64,000 nt of DNA, taken from NCBI RefSeq assembly GCF_036370855.1, contig NC_088101.1, forward strand, positions 5,215,501 through 5,279,500. Reading direction: 5' to 3'. Of the stretch, positions 12,401 to 25,800 are shown one piece after another. The DNA comes from Dromaius novaehollandiae. Lineage: Eukaryota > Chordata > Aves > Casuariiformes > Dromaiidae. Both the position numbers and the translations under genes were made by a program. The notes beneath the pieces are model-generated. The model ran no database searches, was not told the origin of the DNA, and worked only from the letters and a program-made list of their open reading frames with translations. The first letter of the stretch is position 1. The number at the start of each line of letters is the position of its first letter.

Positions 12401-14308
12401 TGACAGATAAGAGTGCTTTTGATTTGCCCTAAATATTTAATAAGTGATCCTTATCACTAATTAGTGATTTCAGTTAGATTCTATACTCTAATACTGCCAC
12501 AGGGAAATATTCTTCAGTTGTTATTTAGAAGCAGAAACTTACTGTCTGCTTGTGCCCTCTCTAAAGGTAGCCTACTCTAAAGGTAGCCATCTTTTCTCCT
12601 GTTTCAAAAAGTTTTTCTAAAATAAGTTCTTAAAAAAAATTAAATAAGTTAGGTAGTTTACAAAGCAGTATTATTATTCTATAAAATTATATCTATAAAC
12701 TATACTGACTGTAAAACTATATACACCTTCCAAAAGATATACTGCACATAAGACTAACTCCCAAATATTGGAATAATTGTGTTGATTCCAGTTTTTCAGT
12801 TCCGTATGTCTTAGTGTCCAAGTGCCCAGCCTAATGGCTGTTGTTCCTGACTACAACTCACTGAGAATAAAAAAAGGAATGGGGTGTGGAAATACTGACC
12901 AATAATGTTAATTAAATGTAAAGACATTCCTAAATGTTAATAAATTATAATCAAGGATAAATGATTCTAAGTAGCCAATCGCTTTCGCAACAGCTGTATG
13001 AAAAAACTGTGCATTCACTACTTCCAAAGCTTAAGAAAATTAAAAGCTTTTCCAGTTCAGTAAGTTTTTTATTCTAATCTCATTTCACTCTACCATCATC
13101 AGGAAAAAAAGAAAAGAACTCAAAAGAGCTCAACTATCCAGTGTTTAAATGATAGAGAAAAATCAGGTGTTGTCACAGATGCTTCTGTGCTGCACCTCTT
13201 CCTCACCGCAGCAGCAAAGCTAGTCCTTAATTATTTCTAACTAAATAGATTCTTCATACTTAGATAGCCAAGCAACTGATTGAAGATGACCGAAAAAAAA
13301 AACCCCAAACATTCAGTGTTGCGCTGTGGACAGGGGTACAGCAGAAGCATTCACTACAGGAAAGTGGTACCAGGAGGAGCAGCTGAGGAAACAGTGTTTG
13401 CCATGACAAACCTTCATGGCCATTTGCCCTTCCTTCTTTCAAAGTCATCGCTCAGTACAGTGCTTTTCATTTGGCGAGGGCATAAAGGCTCAAACACGCC
13501 AAACATTTTCTTGTTCTTGGAGACAAAAGTTTTATTGTGAAAGTGTTGGCTCAGCTCTCTGCTAGGGTTCCACTTTCCCCTATTGCAGTATTCCCCAAAG
13601 AACAGTCTTACTGTCAGTAACGAACAACTCTAGCTTCAGGCTGGAGCTATGGCTTCAGGGGAGCTATGCCAATTTACACCTGTTGGAGACTTGCCCCTTA
13701 CGTTTCCATGTTAAGACTGACGTAAGATAACTGCTCTAAGATACAGCATTACTAAGAGTGCAGAAGAAAGTGCCAGCATAATGAAGCACTTCATCTGCTT
13801 TCAGGTGGGATTTTAGACATTTGGATAGATTATTCCTCATGTGTAGATGGCAAGGCTGAAATTCTAGTTTTAGAAGGAAATTACATAGGAAATGGATTTG
13901 AGATGTTCTCAGAACACCAGGAATATCATAAAATGGCAGTCTCCCCAGTTTTTGCACTCTTCTCTAAGCAATGCTTAATTTGCGCACAGGGATAGTTAGG
14001 TTCACCGTTCTTCTTACTTTCTTCAGCTCCCCATAAATTAATACAAATCTCATCTTTATCGTAAGGACCGTACTGGACATTGCATTTCACGGAGTGACCG
14101 ATCCTCCTTTTGAGAAAACAGGTATGAAGAAAACAGGAGCAGATGAAACATAAATCCAGTTTGTCTTCAGTGCAAGCCACTGATTTTCACTGTTTGTTTT
14201 AATTAAGGCTTCACCAAAAAGAACTATATAGTACCATCTTTAATAGCCGAAAATTAGCACACTCCCTTCAAAACAAATGGTCCTGGAGTGACTTTTGCAT
14301 CTCTACCA
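9476..14308 (-). other. UBA6: Probable UBA6 3' UTR
   Basis: On the minus strand about 4.8 kb follow the UBA6 stop codon without another recognisable exon. An AATAAA (plus-strand TTTATT at 9495-9500) lies at the far end, with T/G-rich sequence beyond it, as expected for a cleavage site near 9475. Human UBA6 also has a long 3' UTR, from memory. Nearer alternative signals exist, for example around 13068 and 13530, so shorter isoforms are possible. The open frames in this stretch resemble nothing I know. Confidence 0.45.
9495..9500 (-). terminator. UBA6: Candidate UBA6 poly(A) signal
   Basis: AATAAA on the minus strand, followed about 20-40 bases on by a T/G-rich stretch. It is the candidate that best fits a long 3' UTR ending before the STAP1 terminal exon. 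No transcript evidence is available here. Confidence 0.4.
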
Positions 14309-17300
14309 TCAATTGTCTTCCTGAACAAAGTAGTATCTCACTGGCGGCCCTGGCAAGTCTTCGTCTCCATCAGTCTCTGGAGCAAACGATACTGTCAAAT
14401 CCACATACTTTTTATCAGCAGATGGTTTCACAAGCTTTTGCATCCTATAAGGAAATAAAGAACATTTTGTTAAGATACCAGAAGCCTGTTACAGAGCTAT
14501 TACGTTGCTGACTAACAAGTGCTCAATACAAAAGAGAAGATAAAATGGCTACGTTAGGATGGGATTCTTCACCTGCATGCTTTTTCTTTGATTTCCTAGT
14601 AAGGAACAAAGCAAAATCAGCTTCTGCAGCAGGATTTTGGTCAGCAGGTATGACCAAATTCCCAGTCTACCAACAACAGCTGTTTTTAATACCTCTTCTC
14701 CACAGAGTATGATTAGGAAGATCCACTCCAGTGCAGACATTAGATATGAAGTTCTCATGGAGAGTAATTCTACTGAAGTTAAGACTTTCCGTATCCCTGA
14801 ATTTTGACAGTGAACAGTGGGAGGGGGGACAGCCAGGATCTGGAACTTGTTCTTCGGTGACCACAACATGAGCTTAAACAATGTAAAGTGTCATGTGTTA
14901 GTGCTGCTTCCCCCCCATCACTCCCTGCAGTCTCACTGTTGTAGCATAAGCCTCAAAAGCTACAGCTATTGCTTTGAGGTTGCACAATAAAATACTGTAG
15001 TGAAGGACCAATCCACATTACTTTCATTATAGCTCTGGGTGTCTCAGAACTATTTTCCTGCTAATTTGATCTTGCAGCACCATTTCATGAGGCTAGTGCA
15101 AATGCTAGGAGGTTTGCGGAACATAGTCATTCAATTCTAGTCCTCAGAAGACACCTTAGAGAAGGATTCCCTTTCTAGGCATGCCTTAGTGCCCAAGACA
15201 AACAGGTGCTTTCCCAAAAGTAACTCACTCCCTTGCAAACGCAAAGCATTGTCCTATTCTCAGAAGAGATACTGAGGTCATATCCATTTGTACGAGGAAG
15301 CCCGCAGTTACAGAACATGGCAGAAAACTATGTATCTAAAACTTGCTCTTAAGACTCTGCTATAAGTCAATCCTGTAGTTCTGAAAGGAAGACAGTCCTG
15401 CAACACTTCTTGTCATACTACAGTGAGAGTAAAGATTTTAAACACCTTAAAAAAAGTAAAAACCACACCACACAAGCAAGACTAGAATTTGCTGTGTAAA
15501 TATTCTTATAATGGTTCCAGTACTACTTGTAACAGAAACCCCAAGTTGCTGCAGCTACATACAAAGCTTGTTGTGAACTGAGTCTCAGGATAACAGAAAA
15601 TCCTGATAGTCACAAGAAGGCAGCTTCACACCATGCCTTCAACCTTATTACAGACAGCACTCACTCAACATCATTTATACAGCTGTCCTTGACATCCCTA
15701 GCTGAGGCAGGCTATAAATTTACATCTTAGCATTACTATCAGGCACTCTATGGGAAGCACCAACTTAAAGGCTCTTCTCCCACCAAAGCAGCTTGCCCAT
15801 AAGGCATACTACTTTCCCTGATACTATTCACCAGCAGACTTTTGAAATAGGCTTCACCTGGGGACTGATCAATGCATCTATCTGCTCTAGCAAAGACTCC
15901 CTGTGAGCAATGACCAACATACACTTCATAGAATCTGTTATGAACAGAATTTGAACTAAAGAAGTTCAATCATCATATAAGGAAAACTAAAACCAGGTCA
16001 GATGCAGCTGTCAATTTGCAAAGGCCTACCAATTAGAAAATATCCCCCTGCCCTCACACCCTACCAGCCCTGCAGTTTGTTATACTCTGATTTCCTCTCA
16101 GTGAGCAGTACTGGAAAGCGTTGCAGGCTTCTTCATTTTTGCAAGGGCTCAAGGAATCACTATGTGCTGGACAGACTACTGCAAATCTCAGTCTACAACC
16201 AGATACATTAACTCATTCCTGAGTAAGTGTTCTCATGCTTTCACAGTTAAGCCGCTAAATATTACCATTAGTTCTAGGTCTGTTTCAAAAAATTTCAAGG
16301 AGACTTCTGCTTGAACCAGGGTGCAAAACAAGTCCTATTCTTTCCCCAAAACTTTCTGCCAAACTTCTCTGGGTATCTCATTCTGGCATTCATCATTGTA
16401 CAAGTCTCCTGTCCTCACCATAAGAGTTAATTCACTTTTTAAGAAAAAATTATTTTTTTCTTCCTCTCACCCCGTTTTTTTTTTAAAAATAAAAACCACT
16501 TTAGGAGAAAACAGTGCTATCAGACTCACAGATTTATGATAGAGCCAATCAACATAACTCGTAGGTGCAGTCACATCCCTGGATCCACTTTTCATTTATA
16601 CTTACGTCAGCTTTAATCTTTTAATATGACCTGGCATCACAGGAACATACAGCATTTTGACTCCCTGTACAACCATAGTTGGTTCAATTCCATATTTCTC
16701 CTGGAATTCACAAATTAAAACTTATTAAAAGAGTATGCCATCTGCATAAGCCAGCAGATCCAATGAGCACTCCTACTACAGCTAGCTACCCAAAAACCAC
16801 AGGATCCCAACCAGAAAATATGCTAATGCATGGAAGATGACAGTCTATTAAGATACATTTAAATAAATGGAATTACCAAAGAATTTCAAAATTGGCTTGG
16901 ACATGTTTCCTGAGAGACTTATGCTACCATTCATATTAATTCTTTCTAGAATTATTCTGGTTTCAACAATAACTTTACAAAGGCCTAAACAAAAAAATCC
17001 TTCCCTTCGTCTTGTATTAAACAAGTATAATAGATGATATCTTACTCTGACAGCATTTATGAAGTCCAAGAGAGTAAAATCCTCTTTCCCATAAATCGTC
17101 CACCTGTCCCAGATCGTAAATGATATCCCATTTCTGTTTTAAAAAGAGAAACAGTGTTACTCTACAGTGTGAACTCAGGCATTTCCTTTAAACATATATT
17201 GAAGAATTGCTATCTCTTCTGGTGACTTGCTGTTTTACCTTTAGCAAAAAATCTCCTCCCTCTGCTGCCATTTCTCCTGCCCTTTGATCTGGCTAAGCAT

Positions 17301-19839
17301 AAAACACTTGAAGTTCAAACTCTCAGTAAACACAACCCCAACTGGCAGTGAACTTACTGAGCTTTCAGACCTACTGAAAAATAGGCTTTACATTAAGCAA
17401 GATAAAGAACTGTATCCAGTCTGAGCATACAGGATGTTCATTAATAACAGTGTTGCACATCTACCTTGCCTAGACTTTTAGAGCCTAGTAATAAATAGCT
17501 TCCACTGAAAACAAAATCAAACCCTTAAAACCACCAGTTTTAAAATCAGGACAGAAGAACGTATGTACGTGCCGCATTTTCCAAACGAGAAGTTCTTGAG
17601 CTATGCAGTGCAGGACAACCTTGCTAGTACTAGGAGTATCAGATACACCTTCATATAATAGTATATAGTAAATGTATAATCGAGTTTGATAGCAAGCATT
17701 AAGTGATTCATGATCTTGTAGGCTAAAAAAAAAGAAAAAAGAAAATCCAAAATTTGAATATCTATGTATCTATAATGTTTAATTGGAACATGACCATGAA
17801 CTTGTAGTTGCATCCTATTTCCTCTATATGAGCAAATAAGGCCTAAATATGATTATCTGAAGGCCTTAATACGATTATCTGGGTTTAATACTATACCAAC
17901 CTTGCACCTGGTATAATGTCACACTAAGGGCCAAACATTGGGTTTCTAGAATACCACCATTGTCCTTCCTACCTTATTTCAGTTCTTCTTACTTCAGCAG
18001 TCTCTGTGAAGACTATTATCGGAATGGCTAAGTTCAGAAAACAGTTCTTGTACGCATCAGCTGCATAGCCACCCACAACTTTGATGAGTTCCAGTGCAAC
18101 CTGCAATAAACACAAATCGGATGCTCCCATGAGACCAAACATGTGACCTAAAGCCTGCGTTATCAATAACACTAATTTAGTTAAGAAGTCACACAACTGC
18201 AGGATAAGATGTACGTGACATTGGCCTTTGTCCAGTCAGAGTAAGTAACGTCCACAGATGCTACCCAAATGAGCTACAGAAACCAATAATGTTATTGCAA
18301 AATCAAAATATTTCAGTGTGCAAGAAAGCTTCTAATGGAAGACTCTTCCAGATTCTTTCATCAGTGACTAATTCAAGATACCTCCACAAAGTATGTAGTC
18401 CTGTTAATGGATGTGAATGTATATGGATATGAACTACCACAGAGTAGATCCTTACCAAACGTGACACAGGCACTCATGAAAATTAATATGAATTGCAGAA
18501 AACAAACCAAAATGCCAAGCTCCAACTCCTCTTTCTGGTCAGTGAGTCAGGAATAAACGTATTGTGGGCTTACCACAGCTAGAACCAGTAGCAACACTTT
18601 GGACTGGTATATGGGGTGGGGGGAGGAAGGACTGAAGTTTTAGTTTCCATATGGCATGATAACTACTCCTATCACTGAGATACCTCTCGCCTACTACTGA
18701 TTCTTTGGGGGAAAAAAATCTCCGCTGGCAAACACCACTACATGAATGAAAACTGCGAGACACAAGGGTATTTCAGATTGTCGAGTTCTACACATATATA
18801 ATGCATATCTTCATATTTGCCCCTTGACTGGAAAGGTACGTGCTGCCTTACACGAAGGGTGCATATATTTTTAAGTAGCAGAATAAAGAACAGTTCCAAG
18901 TCTTATGATACTACTTTAATGTGGTTCTGCTATACTCTTAATTCCAGGCTGCTCTCTCATCTTGCAAAGATGGAAACTGGTGGGAAGCATACGCAACACC
19001 TGCTAGCGAACAGCTAAGACTGATTAAATACAGCTCTCTTGCCTGTACTACCAAATAAAAGTCTGTGCACAGAATGAGCATAATAAAAACGCAGCTCTTT
19101 TTTTCAGGAAGAGCCCTACTCTCCCCTGTTAAAATTCAGAAGTCTTTTCCTAGATCTTTTCCTAGATCAATTCCATTGACCAGGAAGAATTTCCCCGTCG
19201 TTCCCTGGCTAAAATTGAAGAGCCTCTTCAGAGGAGAAACATCTGCATTAAAATACTCACTTGCAGGGAATTTTCAGGACACAGAGTTAGCTACAGCTGC
19301 ATATAGCTTTAAGTGCAGAAGCTACTTATCTCATGTATTCGGTCTCAGAACTCACAGCCATACTAGGCCACAAAAACACTTCTGTTCACCTTTGGCAGCA
19401 TTCCATATGATTTAGGTGAAAATAACACGTTGTACTGGTAATTATCATCATGGAGTAAATATATCATTGTGATCTTCAATTATTTAAAAAAAACATTTCT
19501 TTAATGGGGCTCTGTCAGGATAGCATTAATCCATACACAGACAATTGCTGGTTATAAGCATGGAAAAGTAACAGGAATAAACGTTAATTTCAACATTTTC
19601 CCAAAGCTCTTGTAAGACAGCTTCTCAGTACAAAACTGTACTCACCAGCCCTGACACTGCAGCAGTAGCTGTTGCAATTGCAGGAATGATCTTCCCAGCA
19701 ATACGCTTTGTTTTGAACCGATCTGCCGGTTCAATGTTGTACATCTTGGCTCGCAAGTTTGATGCGGCTGTTATGAAATCTATATGCCCATTACTATCAT
19801 CATCTTTTTCAAAGGAGATGGGCTTCATCTGCAAGTCAC
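14309..19839 (-). CDS. UBA6: UBA6 exons, end of adenylation domain and ubiquitin-fold domain
   Basis: Exons 19646-19839 ([40 protein letters not shown]), 17973-18100 ([31 protein letters not shown]), 17046-17133 ([20 protein letters not shown]), 16606-16700 ([20 protein letters not shown]) and 14309-14444 ([20 protein letters not shown] ... [13 protein letters not shown] stop). The first two close the active adenylation domain. The last three form the ubiquitin-fold domain that recruits the E2. The intron 19840-22978 holds the longer CR1 element. All frames are open. Confidence 0.96.
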
Positions 19840-22800
19840 CTACCCATGGAAAAAAGCAAAACTAGTCATCAGAAAACTGAAGGTGTCTTGAACATAAGCC
19901 ATAGAAAAATAGAATCTTAACAAACTAAAAATTTTAAGTATTGGAACCCGGTACAGGACTTCTAATTTGCTTTTCCATGCTAGAAGGGAAAACACCCCTC
20001 CCAATGCCAACGACAACAGTTGTTAGACATGAGTAACAAAAGAGAAATATCAGTGAGGATGTAAGAATTTATTTTCCTTGCAACACCAGGAATAGATTTT
20101 GGACTATCCAGTGGATGATTCTTACTCCCTCTACCTCCTTTAGTTCTCTCCTTTGATAATTCCCTCTGTAAGCCTTGTTATTCTGTAACCATTTCATTAT
20201 GGGCTGAGGCACGTGAACAGAATATTCTCACTGCTGGTTCTTCAGTGGCAAGTTGACCCATGGTAACTAAAAGCCCATGTGCTTTTAGTGTTGGAGAGAT
20301 GGTTAAGGGTTGGCTCTCTGTGGCTTAAAGTCAAGCTAATCTTTCTCCCCTGTAGTCATGGGCTATGAATGCACCCATGCAGTAGTTGCTCAGGACCTTT
20401 TCATGTGGCCAAGTGTTAAGATTGGATTTAAACACCCACATTTTAATATATCTAGAAGATGCTGAAAAAGACCATACTAGCCTTCACAATTAGGACAACT
20501 TCAGATTGATTCCTGTAAGAAATAATTCTTAACCTTCTCATATCAGAATTTCTTTCAGTCTGTCTGGGATCTAGTCGGGAATCCCATGGAATAGGGCCCT
20601 AGAAGAAAGAGGGGTCCCAGAGAGCTGGTTATATTCAAGGATGGCCTCCTCCAAACTCAAGAGCAGTGCACCCCAGTGAGCAAGAAGTCAAGTAAAGGCA
20701 GCAGGAAACCTGCATGGATGAACAAGGAGCTCCTGGCTAAATTCAAACAGAAGAAGGAATACACAGAGGGTGGAAGCCAGGACAGGGCACTTGGGAGGAA
20801 TATAAGGATGCCATCTGAGTATGCAGGGATGCGACTAGGAAGGGCAAGGCCCATTTGGAGTTGAATCTGGCAAGGGATGTCAAGGACAGCAAGAAGGGCT
20901 TCTTCAGATACATCAGTAGCAAAAGGAAGACTAGGGAAAATGTGGGCCTGCTGCTGAATGGGGCAGGGGCCCTGGATACAGAGAAGACAGTTACTGAATG
21001 CTGCCTTTGCTTCAGTCTTTACTGCTAAGACCAGCCCTCAGGAATCCCTGACTTTGGAGACCAGGGAGAAAGTCTGGAGAAAGGTACATTTTCCCTTGGT
21101 CGAGGAGGATTGGGTTAGAGATCATTTAGGCAAACTGGACATCCACAAGTCCATGGGCCCCAACGGGATGCACCCATGAGTGCTGAAAGAGCTGGCGGAT
21201 GTCATTGGTAGGCCACTCTCAATCATCTTGGAAAGGACATGGAGAACAGCAGAGGTGCCTGAGGACTGGAAGAAAGCTAATGTCACTCCAGTCTTCAAAA
21301 AGGGCAAGGAGGAGGACCCAGGGAACTACAGGCCAATCAGCCTCACCTCAATCCCTGGAAAAGTGATGGAACAGCTCATCCTGGATGCCATTTCTAAGCA
21401 TGTGAAGGATAAGAAGGTGATCAGAAGGAGTCAGCATGTATTTACCAAGGGGAAATCATGCTTAACCAATCTGATAGCCTTCTACGATGGAATGACTGGC
21501 TGGGTAGACGAGGGGAGAGCAGTGGATGTTGTCTACCTTGACTTCAGAAAGGCTTTTGACACTGTATCCCATAACATCCTCATAGGCAAGCTCAGGAAGT
21601 GCAGACTAGATGAGTGGACAGTGAGGTGGACTGAGAACCAGCTGAACAGCACAGCTCAGAGGGTTGTGGTCAGTGGTGCAAAGTCTAGCTGGAGGCTTGT
21701 AGCTGGCGGTGTCTCCCAGGGGTCAATACTGCGTCCAGTCTTGTTCAACTTATTCATCAATGACCTGGATGAAGGGACAGAGTGCCTCCTCAGCAAGTTT
21801 GCTGATGATACAAAACTGAGAGGAGTGGCTGATGCACCAGAGGGCTGTGCTGCCATTCAGAGGGAACTGGAAAGGCTGGAGAGTCGGATGGAGAGAAAAC
21901 TCCTGAAGTTCAACAAAGGGAAGTGCAGAGTCCTTCACCTAGGGAGGAATAACCTCATGTACCAGTACAGGCTGGGGGGGCTGACCTGCTGCAAAGCAGC
22001 TCTGCGGAGAAGGACTTGGGGGTCCCTGGGACTGCAGGTTGACCATAAGCCAGCAAGGCGCCCTTGTGGCTAAGAAGGCCAACAATGTCCTGGGTTGCAT
22101 TAGGAAGAGCATTGCCAGCAGGTCAAGGGAGGTGATCCTCCCACTCTACTCAGCCCTGGTGAGGCCACACCTGGAGTACTGTGTCTAGTGCTGGGCTCCC
22201 CAATACAAGAGAGACATGGAGCTGCTGGAGGGAATCCAGTAGAGGGCTACTAAGATGATTAAGGGACTGCAGCATCTCTCCTCTGAGGAAAGGCTGAGGG
22301 AGCTGGGCCTGTTTAGCCTGCAGAAGAGAAAGCTAAGGGGGGGATCTCATCAATGTGTGTAAGTATCTGAAGGGAGGGTGTAAAGAGGATGGGGCCAGAC
22401 TCCTTTCAGTGGTGCCCGGTGACAGGATGAGAGACAATGGGCACAAAATAAAACACAGAAAGTTCCATCTGAACATAAGTAAAAACTTCTTTACTGTGAG
22501 GGTGACTGAGCATTGCAACAGGTTGCCCAGAGAGGTTGTGGAGTCTCCATCCTTGGAGATATTCAAAACCCAACTGGACACAGTCATGGGAAACATGCTC
22601 TAGGTGACCCTGCTTGAACAGGGCGATTGGACTAGATGGTCTTCAGAGGTCCCTTCCAACCTCAATCATTCTGTGATTCTGCAAGATCATTCCTCTCCTT
22701 AGAGTTCTGTGCCCTGCTGTCTGCTCACAGTCATCATGACTATACCTATGCATAACAGAGAATCCTAAAATTTGCAGGAATCTCAGAAATAAAGCAGCAT

Positions 22801-25800
22801 AGGACAATGTCAAACAATAAGGACAGTTACCTGCATGGTACTCAAGAAAGTTTTAGTAATCAGTTACCTGCTTTTTGCAGAACTACCGAATGACTTTATT
22901 CAAAGACTTGAGCTTCCTCCTACTGGCAGTGCAATTGCAAGCCGTTACTAAGCTATAAAGCTAGTTTTCACTACTCACTTTCCAGAGCTTCATTGGATAG
23001 TATAGATTTCTCCAGCTGGAAAATAGCATTTCTTTCATCTTCACTGCTGACTGGAATATGATCTGGTTTCCTTGCAGTTTCATCTGTCTGTACAACCTGC
23101 AAGTGTACACACTGCTTGAGTAATTAAATATATTATCCTTGTGCAACGCAAAGAGTGAAGCATACTAGACTTGCTGTCTTCCCTGCATTACTATCAACCC
23201 TTTCCCTCTAAATATATTCCGCAGTAAAATGCAATAAAATGACAACTGCACAGTTGCTTCAGGTTTAAGACTTTCTTTCCTGATTACAATGCTGTTTAAA
23301 AACATCCTCTGGAAGCATGCAATGCAAAACAACTGCATGCAAACAAATTCACAGTCCCCAGGAGTTAGACAAAGAAATACAAGTTAATCTTTGCTGCCAA
23401 ATATTTTAACCAATTGCAGTTGGATGGGCCAATTGCAATGCCAGGTAAAGAGTCAGAATACTGGTTTTGTTTCATGAGGCAAGCACTCATGAGACAAGCA
23501 TTAATATTGGGCAAGAAAGTATGAAACTACCCTAGAACAACTTATTTGCTATTTTTAAGTGATGACAAATGCTAGCCACTACACAATAACGTTTGGGGTA
23601 TTTTGAACTGAATGCTTCAAATACAAACATAAAAGTAATAACACTTCTAATATTTCCTAGAAAGAAATAACGAACTGGCACTGAACAAGGATTATTTTAG
23701 AAGTTGCTTTTGAGTTATTTTACTTTCATTAACAACACAACTGTTGTACAGGCCTAGAAAAGCTTTTAGATTTAAAATCACACTTGTACATGGAAAAAGC
23801 TAATACAAGAAGTCATTTGCAAGAGACCCCCCAAAAATTCACCTTGTATTTAGCGTCTGGTATATAGATACCTTAGCTGTATAAAGTTAAAGCGATCTTG
23901 CATGTCAGATTCCTGTTTCCCCAAGTAACATTTTCATTCATATTTATTTCTGATCAGCATCAATGCAAGAAGTAGTAGGAAGTCTGGGACACTGCATGTG
24001 GGCTTTTTTTTTCCTTTAAACTAAATAATTAACTTACTTTATTTGAAGGTCTGAACTCTGGTACCTTTACAGCCAAAGTTATCTTCAAAATAACTTCTTC
24101 TGACAAATCCTGTTTTCAAAGAAAAAGAATTTAAATTCTTATCAACTCAGTCCTCCCCACAAAGAGATTCTATGCACAGTAGTATTTCAAATATCCAAAC
24201 CAAAAAACCCCACAAGTAGTCAAAGGAGGAAAACTTGCATAAAGACTCCTATAGCCATTTTGCTATGAAAAGTAAAAACAGGCAAAACGCAAACGTATCT
24301 TTGTATAGAAGGTAAGATTTGTATTTTTATGATTTTGATAGGCATGCATGTAGAAATGGATACTGTAGTTAAAATCAAAAACTTAAGAAAATAGTATCAT
24401 TCAGCATTTAAATGCAGTTTAAAATGTCTGTATTGCCTTTTGTCCAAGCACCAATACACTGGAATTGAAGGCAACTGGGAAGCTTAAGACAGCTTAACTA
24501 CTTGTTACCATAGATCTGATTTCTGCAGATATGCCATGAGGGGAGAGGTCACGTTTCTTTTATCTGGTGTTTGTAGCACAGGTGGCAGGGTAGTTGTGCA
24601 TTCATAGTAATTTTGCTCTGCAACACACAGTAAGTCTGACCAGTCTAGAACCTGTCAGCCTCACTGAACTGCACCTGGATCCATCTCCAACTTGCAACTC
24701 CTAAGCACAAATAGGAGAGCGTTCCTCATGACATTATAAGTGGTTCAAGAGATCAGGAGCAAAATCTAAACGTGACTTGCAAGAAGATCCAATTAGAAAA
24801 AAAAAAAAAAAAGGTTAACAAGGAAAACAAAGGATAAGCAATGCAGAGACTGTGAGAGTAGTAAAAAATGAAACAAAAAATAATAAAAAGAACTTCAGGA
24901 TATTTTCTTTCAGTTCAGTTCTTATATTATGCAGCGAATAGATCCATCAAAATAAGAATTTTTGCTTGCTGAATTTATTTAATGTGCTAGTCATTTATTT
25001 TCCTCATTAGGAATTCAAGTAAAGACAACTAAGTGCAACAATTGCAGCAGAGCCAGTGCTGAAAGACAGAATACTTTAAGAATCATTTTAATCAGTACTT
25101 GGAAAGGACTGTGAACAGGACACTGGACCAAAACTGAAAGTGAACATCCAAGTTATGAGATGGGAACGTTGTTACGATACGGATTACCTTTTCTGTGAAA
25201 GGAACGCAGTACACTGTTGCAAAGAGTTTTGCTGCACTCACAATGAAAGCATAGTGCCTGAAGAAAAGAGATGTTTTTTTTTTTTTTTTACTTCGATTGT
25301 CCAGATGAAGGTTTGGGATCACATTCAAGCAGGTCTTGAGAAAACACACCAAGAAACACAATTTCTGCCCTTCTGAGCTCAGAGTCCAAAATGGATGACA
25401 GTTGTGGAAGGATTCAGAAATCCTCCCCAAAACTAAGCAACCTTTGATGAGTGAAGAGGGATTTAATGCTAGAGAAAACCCTATTTCCTTAACCTCTGCA
25501 GTCAAGAAAAGGACTGCAAGCCCTCTCAAGAGATTAGTATGGTCAATATGAAGCTTCACCCCAGAAAGACTTTGGTACTTCCAACAATCTCAGATTTTAT
25601 ACAAACTAAGAATGGGGATGAGTACAGTTTCTCAAGGCAGGCATAGGCATGCAACAGATCAGTGCTTTCAGATGTGTCGATCACATCAAGCTTTTAAATC
25701 ATCTGTAACACCCAAGCCATCTAGATTAGCCCAAACCATGATGAAGGAGAAATGGCTTCCCACCACTCACTAGGTCATTTTAGGTAGTCAATTTAATTTG

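Noticed and set aside
25092-25559. A 155-codon minus frame around a UBA6 exon.
   Set aside because: Only 25188-25257 is exon; the rest is flanking intron that happens to be open.
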